DNA of 38,793 nucleotides from assembly GCA_903898785.1 (NCBI GenBank), contig CAIUGU010000220.1, positions 1-38,793 of the forward strand. The letters run 5' to 3'. The DNA is from an uncultured Pseudomonadota bacterium. Its GTDB lineage: Bacteria > Pseudomonadota > Gammaproteobacteria > Steroidobacterales > Steroidobacteraceae. The position numbers and the translations under genes are program-made. This document shows positions 26,662 through 35,031 of the stretch, in pieces (the stretch's first letter is position 1; every line of letters starts with the position of its first letter). The notes beneath the pieces were generated by a model. It made no database searches. It worked only from the letters and a program-made list of their open reading frames with translations, and had not been told where the DNA came from.

Positions 26662-27849
26662 CTACTTCTTGCCGTACTTCGCGCCGATCCGCCGGTAGGC
26701 TTCGCGGAACGGAATGCCTTCCTTGACGACGAGTGCATTGGCTTCGGCAGCGGCATTGATCGACGGATCGAGGTGGATGTTGTCCGCCTTGAACCGTACG
26801 CCAGCCAGGGCCGCACCCAGGATATCGAGCGTGTCGGCACACAAGTCGATCCCGCGGAACAACGGGATCTTGATCAGCTGCAGATCGCGCTGGTAGCCTG
26901 ACGGCAGCTTGGCGACGATCCCCTGGACTTCGTTCAGGCACGCATGCGCAGTGGCCGTGCGACCCCGGATCAGCTCGAAGACGTCCGGATTGCGCTTCTG
27001 CGGCATGATCGACGAGCCGGTCGTGAACTCGGCAGGCAGCTCGACGAACGCGAACTCCTGCGTATAGAAAAGCATGAGGTCGGAGGCAAGACGCCCGCAG
27101 TCCTGCATCACCAGCCCGATCTGGAACAGCAGTTCAGCCTCGGCCTTGCCACGCGAAAGCTGCACGGCCGTCACCGGCTCATGAACTTCGTGGAACCCCA
27201 GGCTGCGCTGCGTGGCGACGCGGTCAATCGGCAGATTCGGCGAACCATAGCCGGCCGCCGAACCCAGCGGACTCTTGCTCGCCCTGCGCTTCACCTGGGC
27301 AATGCCTGCCGCATCATCACGCAGCTCCGCGGCAAACCCGCCCGCCCAGAGCGCCACGGAACTCGGCATCGCCTGCTGCATGTGTGTGTAGCCGGGAAGG
27401 ACAACGTCACCTGAACGTGCGGCCAGTTCGTCGAGAGAAGTCGCTGCGGCAAGCGTCTTTGTTTCAAGGTCGTCAATGACGTCGAGGAGATACAGCCGCA
27501 GTGCCGTCAGGACCTGATCGTTCCTGGATCGGCCCAGGTGTACGCGGCCGCCGGCTTCGCCGATCTTCTGCGTGAGCAGGCCTTCGATGGCAGTCTGGCC
27601 ATCTTCCTGCTCCAGCTTTACACGCCAGTCGCCCCGCGCGTGTGCGGCCGCGATCTCCGTGAGCCCGGTCCGGATCGCATCGAGGTCGGCGCTCGAAAGC
27701 AGGCCCTGGGCACTCAGCATCTCCGCGTGCGCAATCGACGCCCGCACGTCATAGGCGACGAGGCGATTGTCGAGGGCGTGGTCTTCGCCAGCCGTATAGC
27801 GCAGAACGCGTTCGTCGAGCCGAGCCCCCTTGTCCCACAGGCGCGTCAT
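26662..27849 (-). CDS. argH: Argininosuccinate lyase, short C-terminus
   Basis: This enzyme splits argininosuccinate to arginine and fumarate, the last step of the pathway. The 395 residues carry HLGRSRNDQV, GYTHMQQAMP and the signature loop GSSIMPQKRNPD with the catalytic Ser. The family is usually 430-470 residues. Here the protein stops soon after GIPFREAYRRIG, so much of the C-terminal helical region of E. coli ArgH is absent. No frameshift was noticed. It is the last gene of the arg operon. The start ATG 27849 lies 9 bp after the argB stop with GGAAG as ribosome site. Confidence 0.93.
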   Translation of the reverse strand: MTRLWDKGARLDERVLRYTAGEDHALDNRLVAYDVRASIAHAEMLSAQGLLSSADLDAIRTGLTEIAAAHARGDWRVKLEQEDGQTAIEGLLTQKIGEAGGRVHLGRSRNDQVLTALRLYLLDVIDDLETKTLAAATSLDELAARSGDVVLPGYTHMQQAMPSSVALWAGGFAAELRDDAAGIAQVKRRASKSPLGSAAGYGSPNLPIDRVATQRSLGFHEVHEPVTAVQLSRGKAEAELLFQIGLVMQDCGRLASDLMLFYTQEFAFVELPAEFTTGSSIMPQKRNPDVFELIRGRTATAHACLNEVQGIVAKLPSGYQRDLQLIKIPLFRGIDLCADTLDILGAALAGVRFKADNIHLDPSINAAAEANALVVKEGIPFREAYRRIGAKYGKK

Positions 27850-27858
27850 GACAGCTTC

Positions 27859-28779
27859 CTATGCCTGCTGCTCGGCCGCGCTCAGGGCCTTGGTATCCTG
27901 CACGATGAGCGTGCCGGTGCCCTCGTTCGTGAAGACTTCCGCGAGGATGCTGTCCTGGGCCTTGTAGGAAATGACGTGGACACGCCGTACGCCGCCCTTG
28001 ATCGCATCTTCGATGGCTTTCGCCTTCGGCAGCATCCCGTCCTTGAGGCTGCCCTGGTCACGCAGGCGCTTCAGGCCGTTGAGGTCGGTGTAGGACACCA
28101 CCGAACGCGGATCCTCGAGCGACTCGAGGATGCCGGGAGCGCCCGTGCACAGGATCAGCTTCTCGGCTTTCAGGGCCGCGCCGATAGCAGAGGCTACCGT
28201 GTCGGCATTGATGTTCAGCAACTGCCCCGAGTCATCCGCAGAGACGGGGCTGACCACCGGCATCAAGCCGTCATCGAGGAGCTGCTGCAACACCTTCGCA
28301 TCCACGAGGTCGATGTCGCCGACGAAGCCGTAGTCGATGGTCTGCCCCTCCACGACGGTCGGCGGACGCTTGTGGGCGCGGATCAGGCCGGCATCGACGC
28401 CGCTGACGCCGACGGCAGCAATGTCGAGCTCGCGGCAGATGCCGAGGATCTGAGTGTTGACGAGGCCATTCAGCACCATGCTGGTCACTTCGATGGACTT
28501 CGCATCCGTGACGCGCCGGCCGGCGACGATCTTGGGCTCGAGCCCGAGCGACTGCTGGATCTCGGTCAGCTGCGGCCCGCCACCGTGCATCAGCACCACG
28601 CGAATCCCGACCTGGTGCAGGATCGCAACCTGCTCCATGAGGCCGCGCGTCAGCACGGGATCGCCAAATACGCCACCGCTCGCCTTGATGACAAAGATCT
28701 TGCCCTTGTACATGCGGATGTACGGGGCAGCACTCTTGAGGGCGCGGACGGCAACGGAAGGGTCAGTACGATGAACCAT
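27859..28779 (-). CDS. argB: N-acylglutamate kinase (acetylglutamate kinase)
   Basis: This enzyme phosphorylates N-acetylglutamate (or possibly N-succinylglutamate here). The 306 residues show the amino-acid kinase fold: VIKASGG, MHGGGPQ (65-70), LNINADTVASAIGAAL and the C-terminal EGTGTLI. The N-terminal helix (about 8-25, VRALKSAAPYIRMYKG) is the kind found in arginine-inhibited enzymes. The sequence resembles the kinase half of the Xanthomonas-type NAGS-kinase, but it ends where the DUF619 acyltransferase domain of those proteins would begin. It sits 85 bp after argF' and has a weak ribosome site. Confidence 0.92.
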   Translation of the reverse strand: MVHRTDPSVAVRALKSAAPYIRMYKGKIFVIKASGGVFGDPVLTRGLMEQVAILHQVGIRVVLMHGGGPQLTEIQQSLGLEPKIVAGRRVTDAKSIEVTSMVLNGLVNTQILGICRELDIAAVGVSGVDAGLIRAHKRPPTVVEGQTIDYGFVGDIDLVDAKVLQQLLDDGLMPVVSPVSADDSGQLLNINADTVASAIGAALKAEKLILCTGAPGILESLEDPRSVVSYTDLNGLKRLRDQGSLKDGMLPKAKAIEDAIKGGVRRVHVISYKAQDSILAEVFTNEGTGTLIVQDTKALSAAEQQA

Positions 28780-28864
28780 GGCTTTGACTCACATCAATGA
28801 AAACGTTGGCGGATGGACTGGATGTACCAGTGACGATGCTTATGAGCGTGTGCAACCAAATGCA

Positions 28865-29893
28865 TCAACTGCGGCGACCACGCGACTGGCCGGAGTTGCT
28901 GCGGAACATCTTGTACAGCACGGCCATCTGCACGACCATCCGGTTATAGGCCTCGCGGACGACCACGCTGCGCGGACCGTCGAGCACTTCGTCTGCGACG
29001 GCAACATTGCGACGCACAGGCAGGCAGTGCATGAAATGGCTGCCGGGGGCGGCCGTCTTGAACCAGCTGTCTGTGACGCACCAGTCGCCCAGGTTGCCCC
29101 GAAGCTTCGCCTCGGCCTCGCTGTTGCCATAGTGCAGGGGTGAGCCCCATTCCTTCGCGTAAATGACATGGGCGCCGGCCAGTGCTTCGCCGCGATCCGT
29201 GGTCTCGCGCAGCGATCCACCGGAGCTGACTGCGGCCTGACGCGCCTTCTCCATGATCGGAGCGGGCAGGGCATAGCCTTCCGGGCGCAACACGACGACT
29301 TCCATGCCGCGCAGTGCGGCCATGTGCACCGTTGCAGACGGTACTGCAAGCGGCAACGCACGTGGGTGGTTGACCCAGGACAGCACGAACTTGCCACGCT
29401 CGGGCACCTTGAGTTCATCCATCGTGTACCAGTCCGCCAGCGCCTGGCACGGATGATTCATCGCGGATTCCATGTTCACGAGAGGCTTGTTGCACAGGTC
29501 GGCCATCATCTTGAACTGCGTCTCGGTCATGTCCGCTTCCAGGTTCTTGCCTTCGGCAAACATGCGGATGCCGATGGCGTCGCAATACGACGCCAGCACC
29601 GGCACCGCCTCGCGGACGTGCTCCGCCGCCGCACCGTTCATCACGGCGCCGTTGCGGGTCTCCAGTTGCCACGTTCCCTGGCCGGGAGTGACGACGAACA
29701 CGGAACCCCCGAGCCGCATCATGCCGCTCTGGAAGGACGCGAGCGTCCGCAGCGAAGGATTCAGGAACAGCAAGCCGAGCACCTTGCCCGCCAGTGCCTG
29801 CGGATCGGGGTGGCTCTGCAGCCGTGCAGCGAGCCCGAGCAGGTCCTTGACCTCGTCGCGCGAGAAATCAGCCAGATCGAGAAAGCGGTTCAT
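28865..29893 (-). CDS. argF': N-acetyl/N-succinylornithine carbamoyltransferase
   Basis: This enzyme transfers carbamoyl from carbamoyl phosphate to an N-acylated ornithine. The 342 residues contain FLNPSLRTLASF, the carbamoyl phosphate loop in the acylornithine form (ordinary ornithine transcarbamylases have STRT), then MNHPCQALAD and HCLPVRRN. At the residue that separates the two known specificities (Glu92 in Xanthomonas AOTCase, Pro90 in Bacteroides SOTCase) this protein has Ala90 within VMNGAAAEH. SYCDAIGIR and HPRALPLAVPS recall the Bacteroides protein. ATG 29893 lies 9 bases after GGAG; ATG 29908 is the alternative. The acyl group is uncertain; the family is not. Confidence 0.9.
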   Translation of the reverse strand: MNRFLDLADFSRDEVKDLLGLAARLQSHPDPQALAGKVLGLLFLNPSLRTLASFQSGMMRLGGSVFVVTPGQGTWQLETRNGAVMNGAAAEHVREAVPVLASYCDAIGIRMFAEGKNLEADMTETQFKMMADLCNKPLVNMESAMNHPCQALADWYTMDELKVPERGKFVLSWVNHPRALPLAVPSATVHMAALRGMEVVVLRPEGYALPAPIMEKARQAAVSSGGSLRETTDRGEALAGAHVIYAKEWGSPLHYGNSEAEAKLRGNLGDWCVTDSWFKTAAPGSHFMHCLPVRRNVAVADEVLDGPRSVVVREAYNRMVVQMAVLYKMFRSNSGQSRGRRS

Positions 29894-29939
29894 GGGAGCG
29901 CGCTCCATGCCATGGGCACCGGGCGCCTTCTGCAGATTG

Positions 29940-31124
29940 TCATTGTTCGATCCTCAGGAGTGCGGCGCGCAGCATTTCCACGTGCTCACTCTGCAATACG
30001 TAGGGGGCGAGGATGCGCACGATGTGCGGATCGCCGCTCGTCCCCGTCAGGATGTCCTGCTTGAGCAGCGCGGCCTGGATGTCCTTGGCCGGCCGGGTCG
30101 TCCGCAAGCCCAGCAGGAAACCGGCGCCCTGGACGGCAGTCACCGGGCCCACGATGCAACGCTCGCGGATCTCGGCCGACCGCAGCCTGACGTTCTCGAG
30201 CAGGTTCTCGGTCTCGATGATATCGACGACCGCTTCCACCATCGCGCAGGCCATCGGCCCGCCGCCGAACGTCGTGCCGAGATCGTCGACATGCAGGTGT
30301 GCCGCCATCGCATTGGACATGAGCAGCGCAGAGACCGGAAAGCCTGCCCCCAGCGCCTTGGCCGTCGTGATCATGTCCGGCGTGACGCCGTAGAGGTTCG
30401 CCGCGAAGGGATGCCCGGTCCGGCCGACACCGCACTGCACCTCGTCAAAGATCAGCACCGTGCCGGTCTCGTTGCAGCGCTTGCGCAGCGTTTCCAGCAG
30501 TTCCTTCGGCAAGTCGAGCGCGCCAGCCACACCCTGCACGGGTTCGACAATGACGGCACCGGTCTTCTCGGTAATGGCTGCGCTTGCTGCGGCATGGTCG
30601 TTACGCGGAATGAAGCTCACATCGAAAGGCGTCTGTGGAAAGCCGTACCACTTCTTCTGCGCCCCCCACGTGACCGCGCCGGCGGCGGCGGTTCGGCCAT
30701 GGAAGCTGCCTTCCACTGCAATGACCTCGCGGCGCCCGGTGATCTTGAGGGCCAGCTTGAGTGCATTCTCGTTCGCTTCGGCGCCCGAATTGATGAAGAA
30801 GACGGTATCGAGCCCAAGCCCGCAGAACTTCGCGAGCCGCGTGGCCGCCCGCTTGCGGACATCCAGCGGCACCGCATTGCTCTGGAAGGCGAGCGCCTTC
30901 GCCTGGTTCGTGAGCGCGGCGAGCCACCGCGGATGACCGTAGCCCAGTGCGGCGACCGCATGGCCGCCATAGAGGTCGAGTACGCGGCGGCCATCAGGCG
31001 TATTCAGGAAGACGCCTTGGGCATCCACGACTTCCAGCGGGAACTGGGCATAGACGGGCGCGAGATGGTCCGACGGCGCATTGTGGCCTGCAGCAGCCGG
31101 CTTGTTCGTGGCAGGGGATTGCAT
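29940..31124 (-). CDS. argD: N-acylornithine aminotransferase
   Basis: This PLP enzyme converts N-acylglutamate semialdehyde to N-acylornithine. The 394 residues belong to class III aminotransferases: GGHAVAALGYGHP, INSGAEANENALKLAL, SFHGRT, IFDEVQCGVGRTG and the PLP lysine in TTAKALGAGFP. ATG 31124 is chosen because the GAGG (31134-31137) abuts the earlier ATG 31133 but is 9 bases from this one. It begins just after the argC stop. Acetyl versus succinyl preference cannot be read from the sequence. Confidence 0.93.
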   Translation of the reverse strand: MQSPATNKPAAAGHNAPSDHLAPVYAQFPLEVVDAQGVFLNTPDGRRVLDLYGGHAVAALGYGHPRWLAALTNQAKALAFQSNAVPLDVRKRAATRLAKFCGLGLDTVFFINSGAEANENALKLALKITGRREVIAVEGSFHGRTAAAGAVTWGAQKKWYGFPQTPFDVSFIPRNDHAAASAAITEKTGAVIVEPVQGVAGALDLPKELLETLRKRCNETGTVLIFDEVQCGVGRTGHPFAANLYGVTPDMITTAKALGAGFPVSALLMSNAMAAHLHVDDLGTTFGGGPMACAMVEAVVDIIETENLLENVRLRSAEIRERCIVGPVTAVQGAGFLLGLRTTRPAKDIQAALLKQDILTGTSGDPHIVRILAPYVLQSEHVEMLRAALLRIEQ

Positions 31125-31136
31125 GACAGTCATCCT

Positions 31137-32204
31137 CTAGGTCCAGCCCGGCGCCGGAGCGGTGAGGCCGGCGGTCTCCGCCAGGCCAAGCATCCGGTTC
31201 ATCCATTGCACGGCGCCGCCCGCCGCACCCTTCACCAGGTTGTCGACGACGCACATGACGGCGACCGTCTCACCGCTGGCAACGGCGCTCAAATTGGCGA
31301 AGTTGCTGGCGACCACGTCCTTGATGCGCGGCATGTCGCTGCCGACGCGGACAAAATACGAGTCGCGGTAGAACTCCTCGAAGGCGGCAACCAGTTCCGC
31401 CGTCTTGAGCGGCTTGCGCGCAGTCGCTTGCACGGTGACATGAATGCCGCGCGCGAACGGACCCGAATGGGGCACGAAGCAGAAGTCAGCGGCGATACCC
31501 GAGGCCGCCGTCGCAAGCGCCGTGACTTCAGGTGTGTGCCGATGGCCCAGAGCGTTGTAGGAATACAGATCGCTGTGACGCTGCGGGTGATGGGTCCCTG
31601 CAGTAGGCGTCCGGCCTGCGCCGGTGCTGCCAGTGACGCCCGACACGAACAGGCGGGGCTCGATGAGTCCGAGCTTCAGCAGCGGCACGCTTGCGAGCAA
31701 GATGGCCGTGGCGAAGCAGCCGGGGTGACCTACGTGCCGTGTCGTCAGTGTCTTCAGCTGCTCCGGCACCGCGCAGGTAAAATCCTTGATGCGGTCCGGT
31801 GCCCCGTGGGGATGCTTGTAGACGGCTTCGTAGGCGGCCGCCGTCGAATAACGATAGTCGGCCGAGATATCGACGACGCGGGGCTTCGCGCCTTTGCTCT
31901 CTGCCGCCGTCAGCAGTGAATCGAGCAACGCATGGGAAACACCGTGCGGAGCGGCAGACAGCACCGCCGAGGTCGGCAGCGATGCAACCAGCGCCGTGGT
32001 GTCTTCCTGGCTCGTGTATTTCAGGTCCGGGAAGCTCGAGCGCAGGTGCGGGAAGAACTTCGCCACCGGCTCCCCCGGCTGGCTGTCCGAGGCGACGGCT
32101 TTGAGCTCAAGATTGGGATGGCCGGCGATCAGGCGCAGCAGTTCGCCGGCGACGTAGCCGGTCCCGCCCAGAACGACAGCAGGAATCTTCTGCGCGCCGC
32201 TCAT
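31137..32204 (-). CDS. argC: N-acyl-gamma-glutamyl-phosphate reductase
   Basis: This enzyme reduces N-acylglutamyl phosphate to the semialdehyde with NADPH. The 355 residues start with a Rossmann motif (VVLGGTGYVAGELLRL) and include the active-site Cys in HPGCFATAILL, SGVTGSTGAGR and HSGPFARGIHV. The start ATG 32204 overlaps the stop of the upstream P-loop gene as ATGA, so translation is coupled. The frame is open far upstream (to 32789), but this is a shadow of that gene. Confidence 0.94.
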   Translation of the reverse strand: MSGAQKIPAVVLGGTGYVAGELLRLIAGHPNLELKAVASDSQPGEPVAKFFPHLRSSFPDLKYTSQEDTTALVASLPTSAVLSAAPHGVSHALLDSLLTAAESKGAKPRVVDISADYRYSTAAAYEAVYKHPHGAPDRIKDFTCAVPEQLKTLTTRHVGHPGCFATAILLASVPLLKLGLIEPRLFVSGVTGSTGAGRTPTAGTHHPQRHSDLYSYNALGHRHTPEVTALATAASGIAADFCFVPHSGPFARGIHVTVQATARKPLKTAELVAAFEEFYRDSYFVRVGSDMPRIKDVVASNFANLSAVASGETVAVMCVVDNLVKGAAGGAVQWMNRMLGLAETAGLTAPAPGWT

Positions 32205-33283
32205 TCCGATACCGCCTTGGCGAGCTGGGCAGGCGACAAGCCGAGGCTGGCAATGACCTCGTCGCCCAGCGAAGCGCCGTTCGTCATGGCGTTCCACGCC
32301 GCCACGCCCATCTGCTCGCGGATGATCTTCACGCCCACGTCGTTGTCGGTTGCCGGACCCGTGACGACGCTGGGCTCGATGCCGAAGCGCTCGCGCAGGA
32401 GCTTGACGCCACCCCATGCCGCAACGGGATCGTTGGCCGACAGCACGACTGAAGTCAGCGAGGCCTTGATGTCCGGCGAGGCGAGGATCGCCTCGACGCC
32501 GTACGCGCCCAGGATGCCGTCGCCGAGCTCGAACACGATGACATCGGGTTCGCCCTGCGCCATCTCGGTGAGCAAAGCGCGCGTGATTGCCGGGCCTGTC
32601 TTGGCCGTCGTCGTGACGACGCCGAGGTCGGTGAAGATCATGCTGCGCCGGGCACCCGCATCTTCCATGGCCAGGATGTCGCGACGCAGGGAGACGCCCG
32701 TCGCCTTGAATGCATGGACGACGAGGCCACGATGACGCATGCGGCTGACGATCGCACAGGCAGCGGCGGTCTTGCCGGCCTCCATGCAAGTACCGGCGAG
32801 CGCGACGACCGGAACCTTCTTCGTGTCGACCTGGACGTTGTAGTCGAGCGGACGGTAGCCCACCTTCGCGGGGATGCTGATGCGCTCACCGAGGTACGGG
32901 AACTGCAGCACGACGCCGAGTACGCGACAGTCGAACGGCTTGCCCTTGTCGGGGTTCGCCGAGTCGACGATGCCAAGCACGCCGCCGATGTTCAGTACCT
33001 GGATGATGTCGCCTTCCTTGACGGAAGTCGGCAAATGGCCGGAATAGCCGAACAGCGCCTGGCGGTGGCCCAATGCGCCGACGATGATGTCGCCCTTCGA
33101 CACCTTCGCCATGCGGCCGCTGGTCAGCTCCAGCGTGTTGTAGGTCGACTTGCTGGTCAGGATCTCGACGACGAGCACGACGCCCTCTTCGCACGGAATA
33201 TCCGTGGTGGCGACGCGCAGCTCGTGACCCAGGTTCAACGCCTGCGTGATCGACGCGACTTTGTCTACAACGACGGTCTTCAT
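32201..33283 (-). CDS. Uncharacterised P-loop protein in arginine operon (BioD/DUF1611-like)
   Basis: I cannot name this 360-residue protein. Residues 1-150 form a beta-rich domain with many Gly and Val residues (KGDIIVGALG, LNIGGVLGIVDSANPDKG). From about 157 there is a P-loop domain: Walker A G164-TCMEAG-K171-T172, then FKATGVSLR, TDLGVVTTT, a Walker B-like strand DVIVFELGDGILG (247-259) and SVVLSANDPVAAW. The P-loop part recalls dethiobiotin synthetase/CobQ-type folds and, more weakly, DUF1611 proteins. It lies 6 bp after argG and overlaps argC by 4 bp, so it is firmly part of the operon. No synthase for N-acylglutamate is otherwise present in the operon; see findings. Confidence 0.85.
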   Translation of the reverse strand: MKTVVVDKVASITQALNLGHELRVATTDIPCEEGVVLVVEILTSKSTYNTLELTSGRMAKVSKGDIIVGALGHRQALFGYSGHLPTSVKEGDIIQVLNIGGVLGIVDSANPDKGKPFDCRVLGVVLQFPYLGERISIPAKVGYRPLDYNVQVDTKKVPVVALAGTCMEAGKTAAACAIVSRMRHRGLVVHAFKATGVSLRRDILAMEDAGARRSMIFTDLGVVTTTAKTGPAITRALLTEMAQGEPDVIVFELGDGILGAYGVEAILASPDIKASLTSVVLSANDPVAAWGGVKLLRERFGIEPSVVTGPATDNDVGVKIIREQMGVAAWNAMTNGASLGDEVIASLGLSPAQLAKAVSE

Positions 33284-33289
33284 TGCTCT

Positions 33290-34513
33290 CTACTTCCCGC
33301 GGCCGGCGCGCGCCCAGAACATTCCGGGCAGGCCGACCATCTTCGAAAAACCAAGTGCATCGGCAGCAGTCCATTCGCCGGCCGCTTCACCGTACACGCC
33401 CTTCGAGGCGGCCATGATCGAGTAGGGCGAGGTGACACCTTCGATGAAGGCGACGCCGGGCCGGTACAGCACTTTCACTTCGCCCGTGACGCGTGCCTGC
33501 GACGACAGCAGCAGCGCTTCGATGTCGCGGCAGACCGGGTCGAGGTGCTGGCCCTCGTGGACCAGGTCGCCATAGGTCGACGACACGAGCTCCTTCACGC
33601 GGACCTGGCGGCCCGTCAGGACGAGCTTCTCGAGTTCACGATGCGCGTTCAGCAGCACTTCCGCCGCCGGCGCTTCGAATGCAACGCGGCCCTTGGTGCC
33701 GATGATGGTGTCGCCCAGATGGATGCCGCGGCCGATGCCGAAGCGCGCGCCGATGGCTTCGACCTTCTCGATGAGGGCCACGGGCGACAGCGCTTCACCG
33801 TCGAGGCTGGAAGGCACGCCCTGCGTGAAGCCGATGGTGTGGCGCTCGGCGGGCTTTGGATTGGAGAACGCGTCGCGCGACAGCACCCACGCTTCATCCG
33901 GAATGCTGCCGTCCGACGTCAGGGTCTCCTTGCCGCCGATGGTCACGCCCCACAGGCCGCGGTTGATCGAATACGCGGCACCATGCGGCGGAATCGTCAG
34001 CTTGCGGTCTTCCAGATACTTGAGCTGCTCGGGGCGCTTGAACGCGCGATCGCGCACGGGAGCGAGGATCGTCAGTTCCGGAGCCAGCGTGCGTAGCGCC
34101 ACTTCAAAGCGGACCTGGTCGTTGCCGGCGGCCGTGCAGCCGTGCGCGACGATCTTGGTGCCGAGCTTGCGGGCCCACTCGGCAATCGTCTGCGCCTGCA
34201 TGACGCGCTCGGCGCCGACGCACAGCGGATAGAGCTGGCCGCGGCGGATGTTGCCCATCACCAGGAACCTGAGCACTTGGTCGAAGTAACCGTCGCACGC
34301 CGAAACGAGGATGTGGTCCTGCGCGCCGAGTTCGCGGGCACGGCGGTCGAGCACCTTGGCGGCGTCGGCACTGATGCCGCCGGTATCCACGGTGACGGTG
34401 ATGACCGGGCGGCTATAAGTCTCCTTCAGCCACGGCACGCAGAAGGACGTGTCGAGGCCACCGGAAAACGCCAGCAGGATAGGCTCTGAACCCGCAGGAA
34501 TCGTGTCGCTCAT
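33290..34513 (-). CDS. argG: Argininosuccinate synthase
   Basis: This enzyme condenses citrulline and aspartate with ATP. The 407 residues show the PP-loop FSGGLDTS (16-23), AAGNDQVRFE, SINRGLWG, GDTIIGTKGRVAFEA and HEGQHLDP. By memory it matches the Xanthomonas/Bacteroidetes type of ArgG better than the E. coli one. HGCTAAGND replaces the more usual HGxTGxGND. It is the second gene of the operon, 15 bp after argR, and the ribosome site before ATG 34513 is poor. Confidence 0.94.
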   Translation of the reverse strand: MSDTIPAGSEPILLAFSGGLDTSFCVPWLKETYSRPVITVTVDTGGISADAAKVLDRRARELGAQDHILVSACDGYFDQVLRFLVMGNIRRGQLYPLCVGAERVMQAQTIAEWARKLGTKIVAHGCTAAGNDQVRFEVALRTLAPELTILAPVRDRAFKRPEQLKYLEDRKLTIPPHGAAYSINRGLWGVTIGGKETLTSDGSIPDEAWVLSRDAFSNPKPAERHTIGFTQGVPSSLDGEALSPVALIEKVEAIGARFGIGRGIHLGDTIIGTKGRVAFEAPAAEVLLNAHRELEKLVLTGRQVRVKELVSSTYGDLVHEGQHLDPVCRDIEALLLSSQARVTGEVKVLYRPGVAFIEGVTSPYSIMAASKGVYGEAAGEWTAADALGFSKMVGLPGMFWARAGRGK

Positions 34514-34528
34514 TGTGGGGTTGGGTCT

Positions 34529-34999
34529 CTAGACGTTGAAGACAGCGCGAAGACGGTCGGCCAGCTTGCGCTGGTCACGGACGTCCTCGGTGGCGATGAA
34601 GATGGTGTCATCGCCTGAAATGGTGCCGACCACTTCGGGCCAGGCGGCTTTGTCGATCGCAACCGTGACGCTCTGCGCCGAACCGGTCATCGTGCGCAGC
34701 ACCGTCAGTGACGGTCCCGCGGTGCGCATTTCGAGAACAAAGCGGGCGACCGCTGCGAACGGGTTCGCGGGCGCCATGTCCTCCTGGGCCGGGATGATGT
34801 AGCGATCGCCGGCCTTGGCCACGCCGAGTTCCCGCAAGTCCCTGCTGACACTCGATTGAGTGGCATCAAAGCCCTGCTTCTTGAGCACCTTCACCAGCTC
34901 TGCCTGCTTGTGCACGGGCGATTCCCGGAGGATCCGGAGGATGGCCGCGCGGCGCGAAACGGGGTGGTGGACGTCGATGCTCACTCGGGGTGCCTGCAT
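34529..34999 (-). CDS. argR: Arginine repressor ArgR
   Basis: ArgR is a hexameric arginine-dependent repressor. It has an N-terminal winged helix (RRAAILRIL to SSVSRDLRELGV, with the recognition helix TQSSVSRDL) and a C-terminal arginine-binding domain (VGTISGDDTIFIA, the GDDT motif). The frame is open to ATG 35020, but that codon lies inside the predicted promoter, so it cannot be the start. ATG 34999 would give an almost leaderless mRNA. GTG 34984 (151 residues, about 20-base leader, GCAGG upstream) is a good alternative. It heads the arg operon and probably represses it. Confidence 0.9.
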   Translation of the reverse strand: MQAPRVSIDVHHPVSRRAAILRILRESPVHKQAELVKVLKKQGFDATQSSVSRDLRELGVAKAGDRYIIPAQEDMAPANPFAAVARFVLEMRTAGPSLTVLRTMTGSAQSVTVAIDKAAWPEVVGTISGDDTIFIATEDVRDQRKLADRLRAVFNV

Positions 35000-35031
35000 A
35001 AAGTTGCGCGGATTGTGCATAAATATGCAGG
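34993..35031 (-). promoter_or_regulatory. Double ARG box (ArgR operator)
   Basis: Box 1 at 35014-35031 contains the inverted repeat TGCATA-AA-TATGCA. Box 2 at 34993-35010 contains TGCATAAAGTTGC. The two 18-bp boxes are 21 bp apart centre to centre (3-bp gap), which is the spacing known for ArgR operators in E. coli. They cover the -10 and spacer of the predicted argR promoter, the expected place for repression. Confidence 0.72.

Noticed and set aside
27538-28800. Plus-strand open frame opposite argH and argB
   Set aside because: Both underlying genes are certain; no domain in the antisense translation.
29472-31919. Plus-strand open frame of 815 codons opposite argF', argD and argC
   Set aside because: It spans three well-supported genes on the other strand. 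The composition is typical of shadow frames.
35000-35020. ATG 35020 as the argR start
   Set aside because: It lies inside the predicted promoter and ARG box, upstream of the predicted transcript start.
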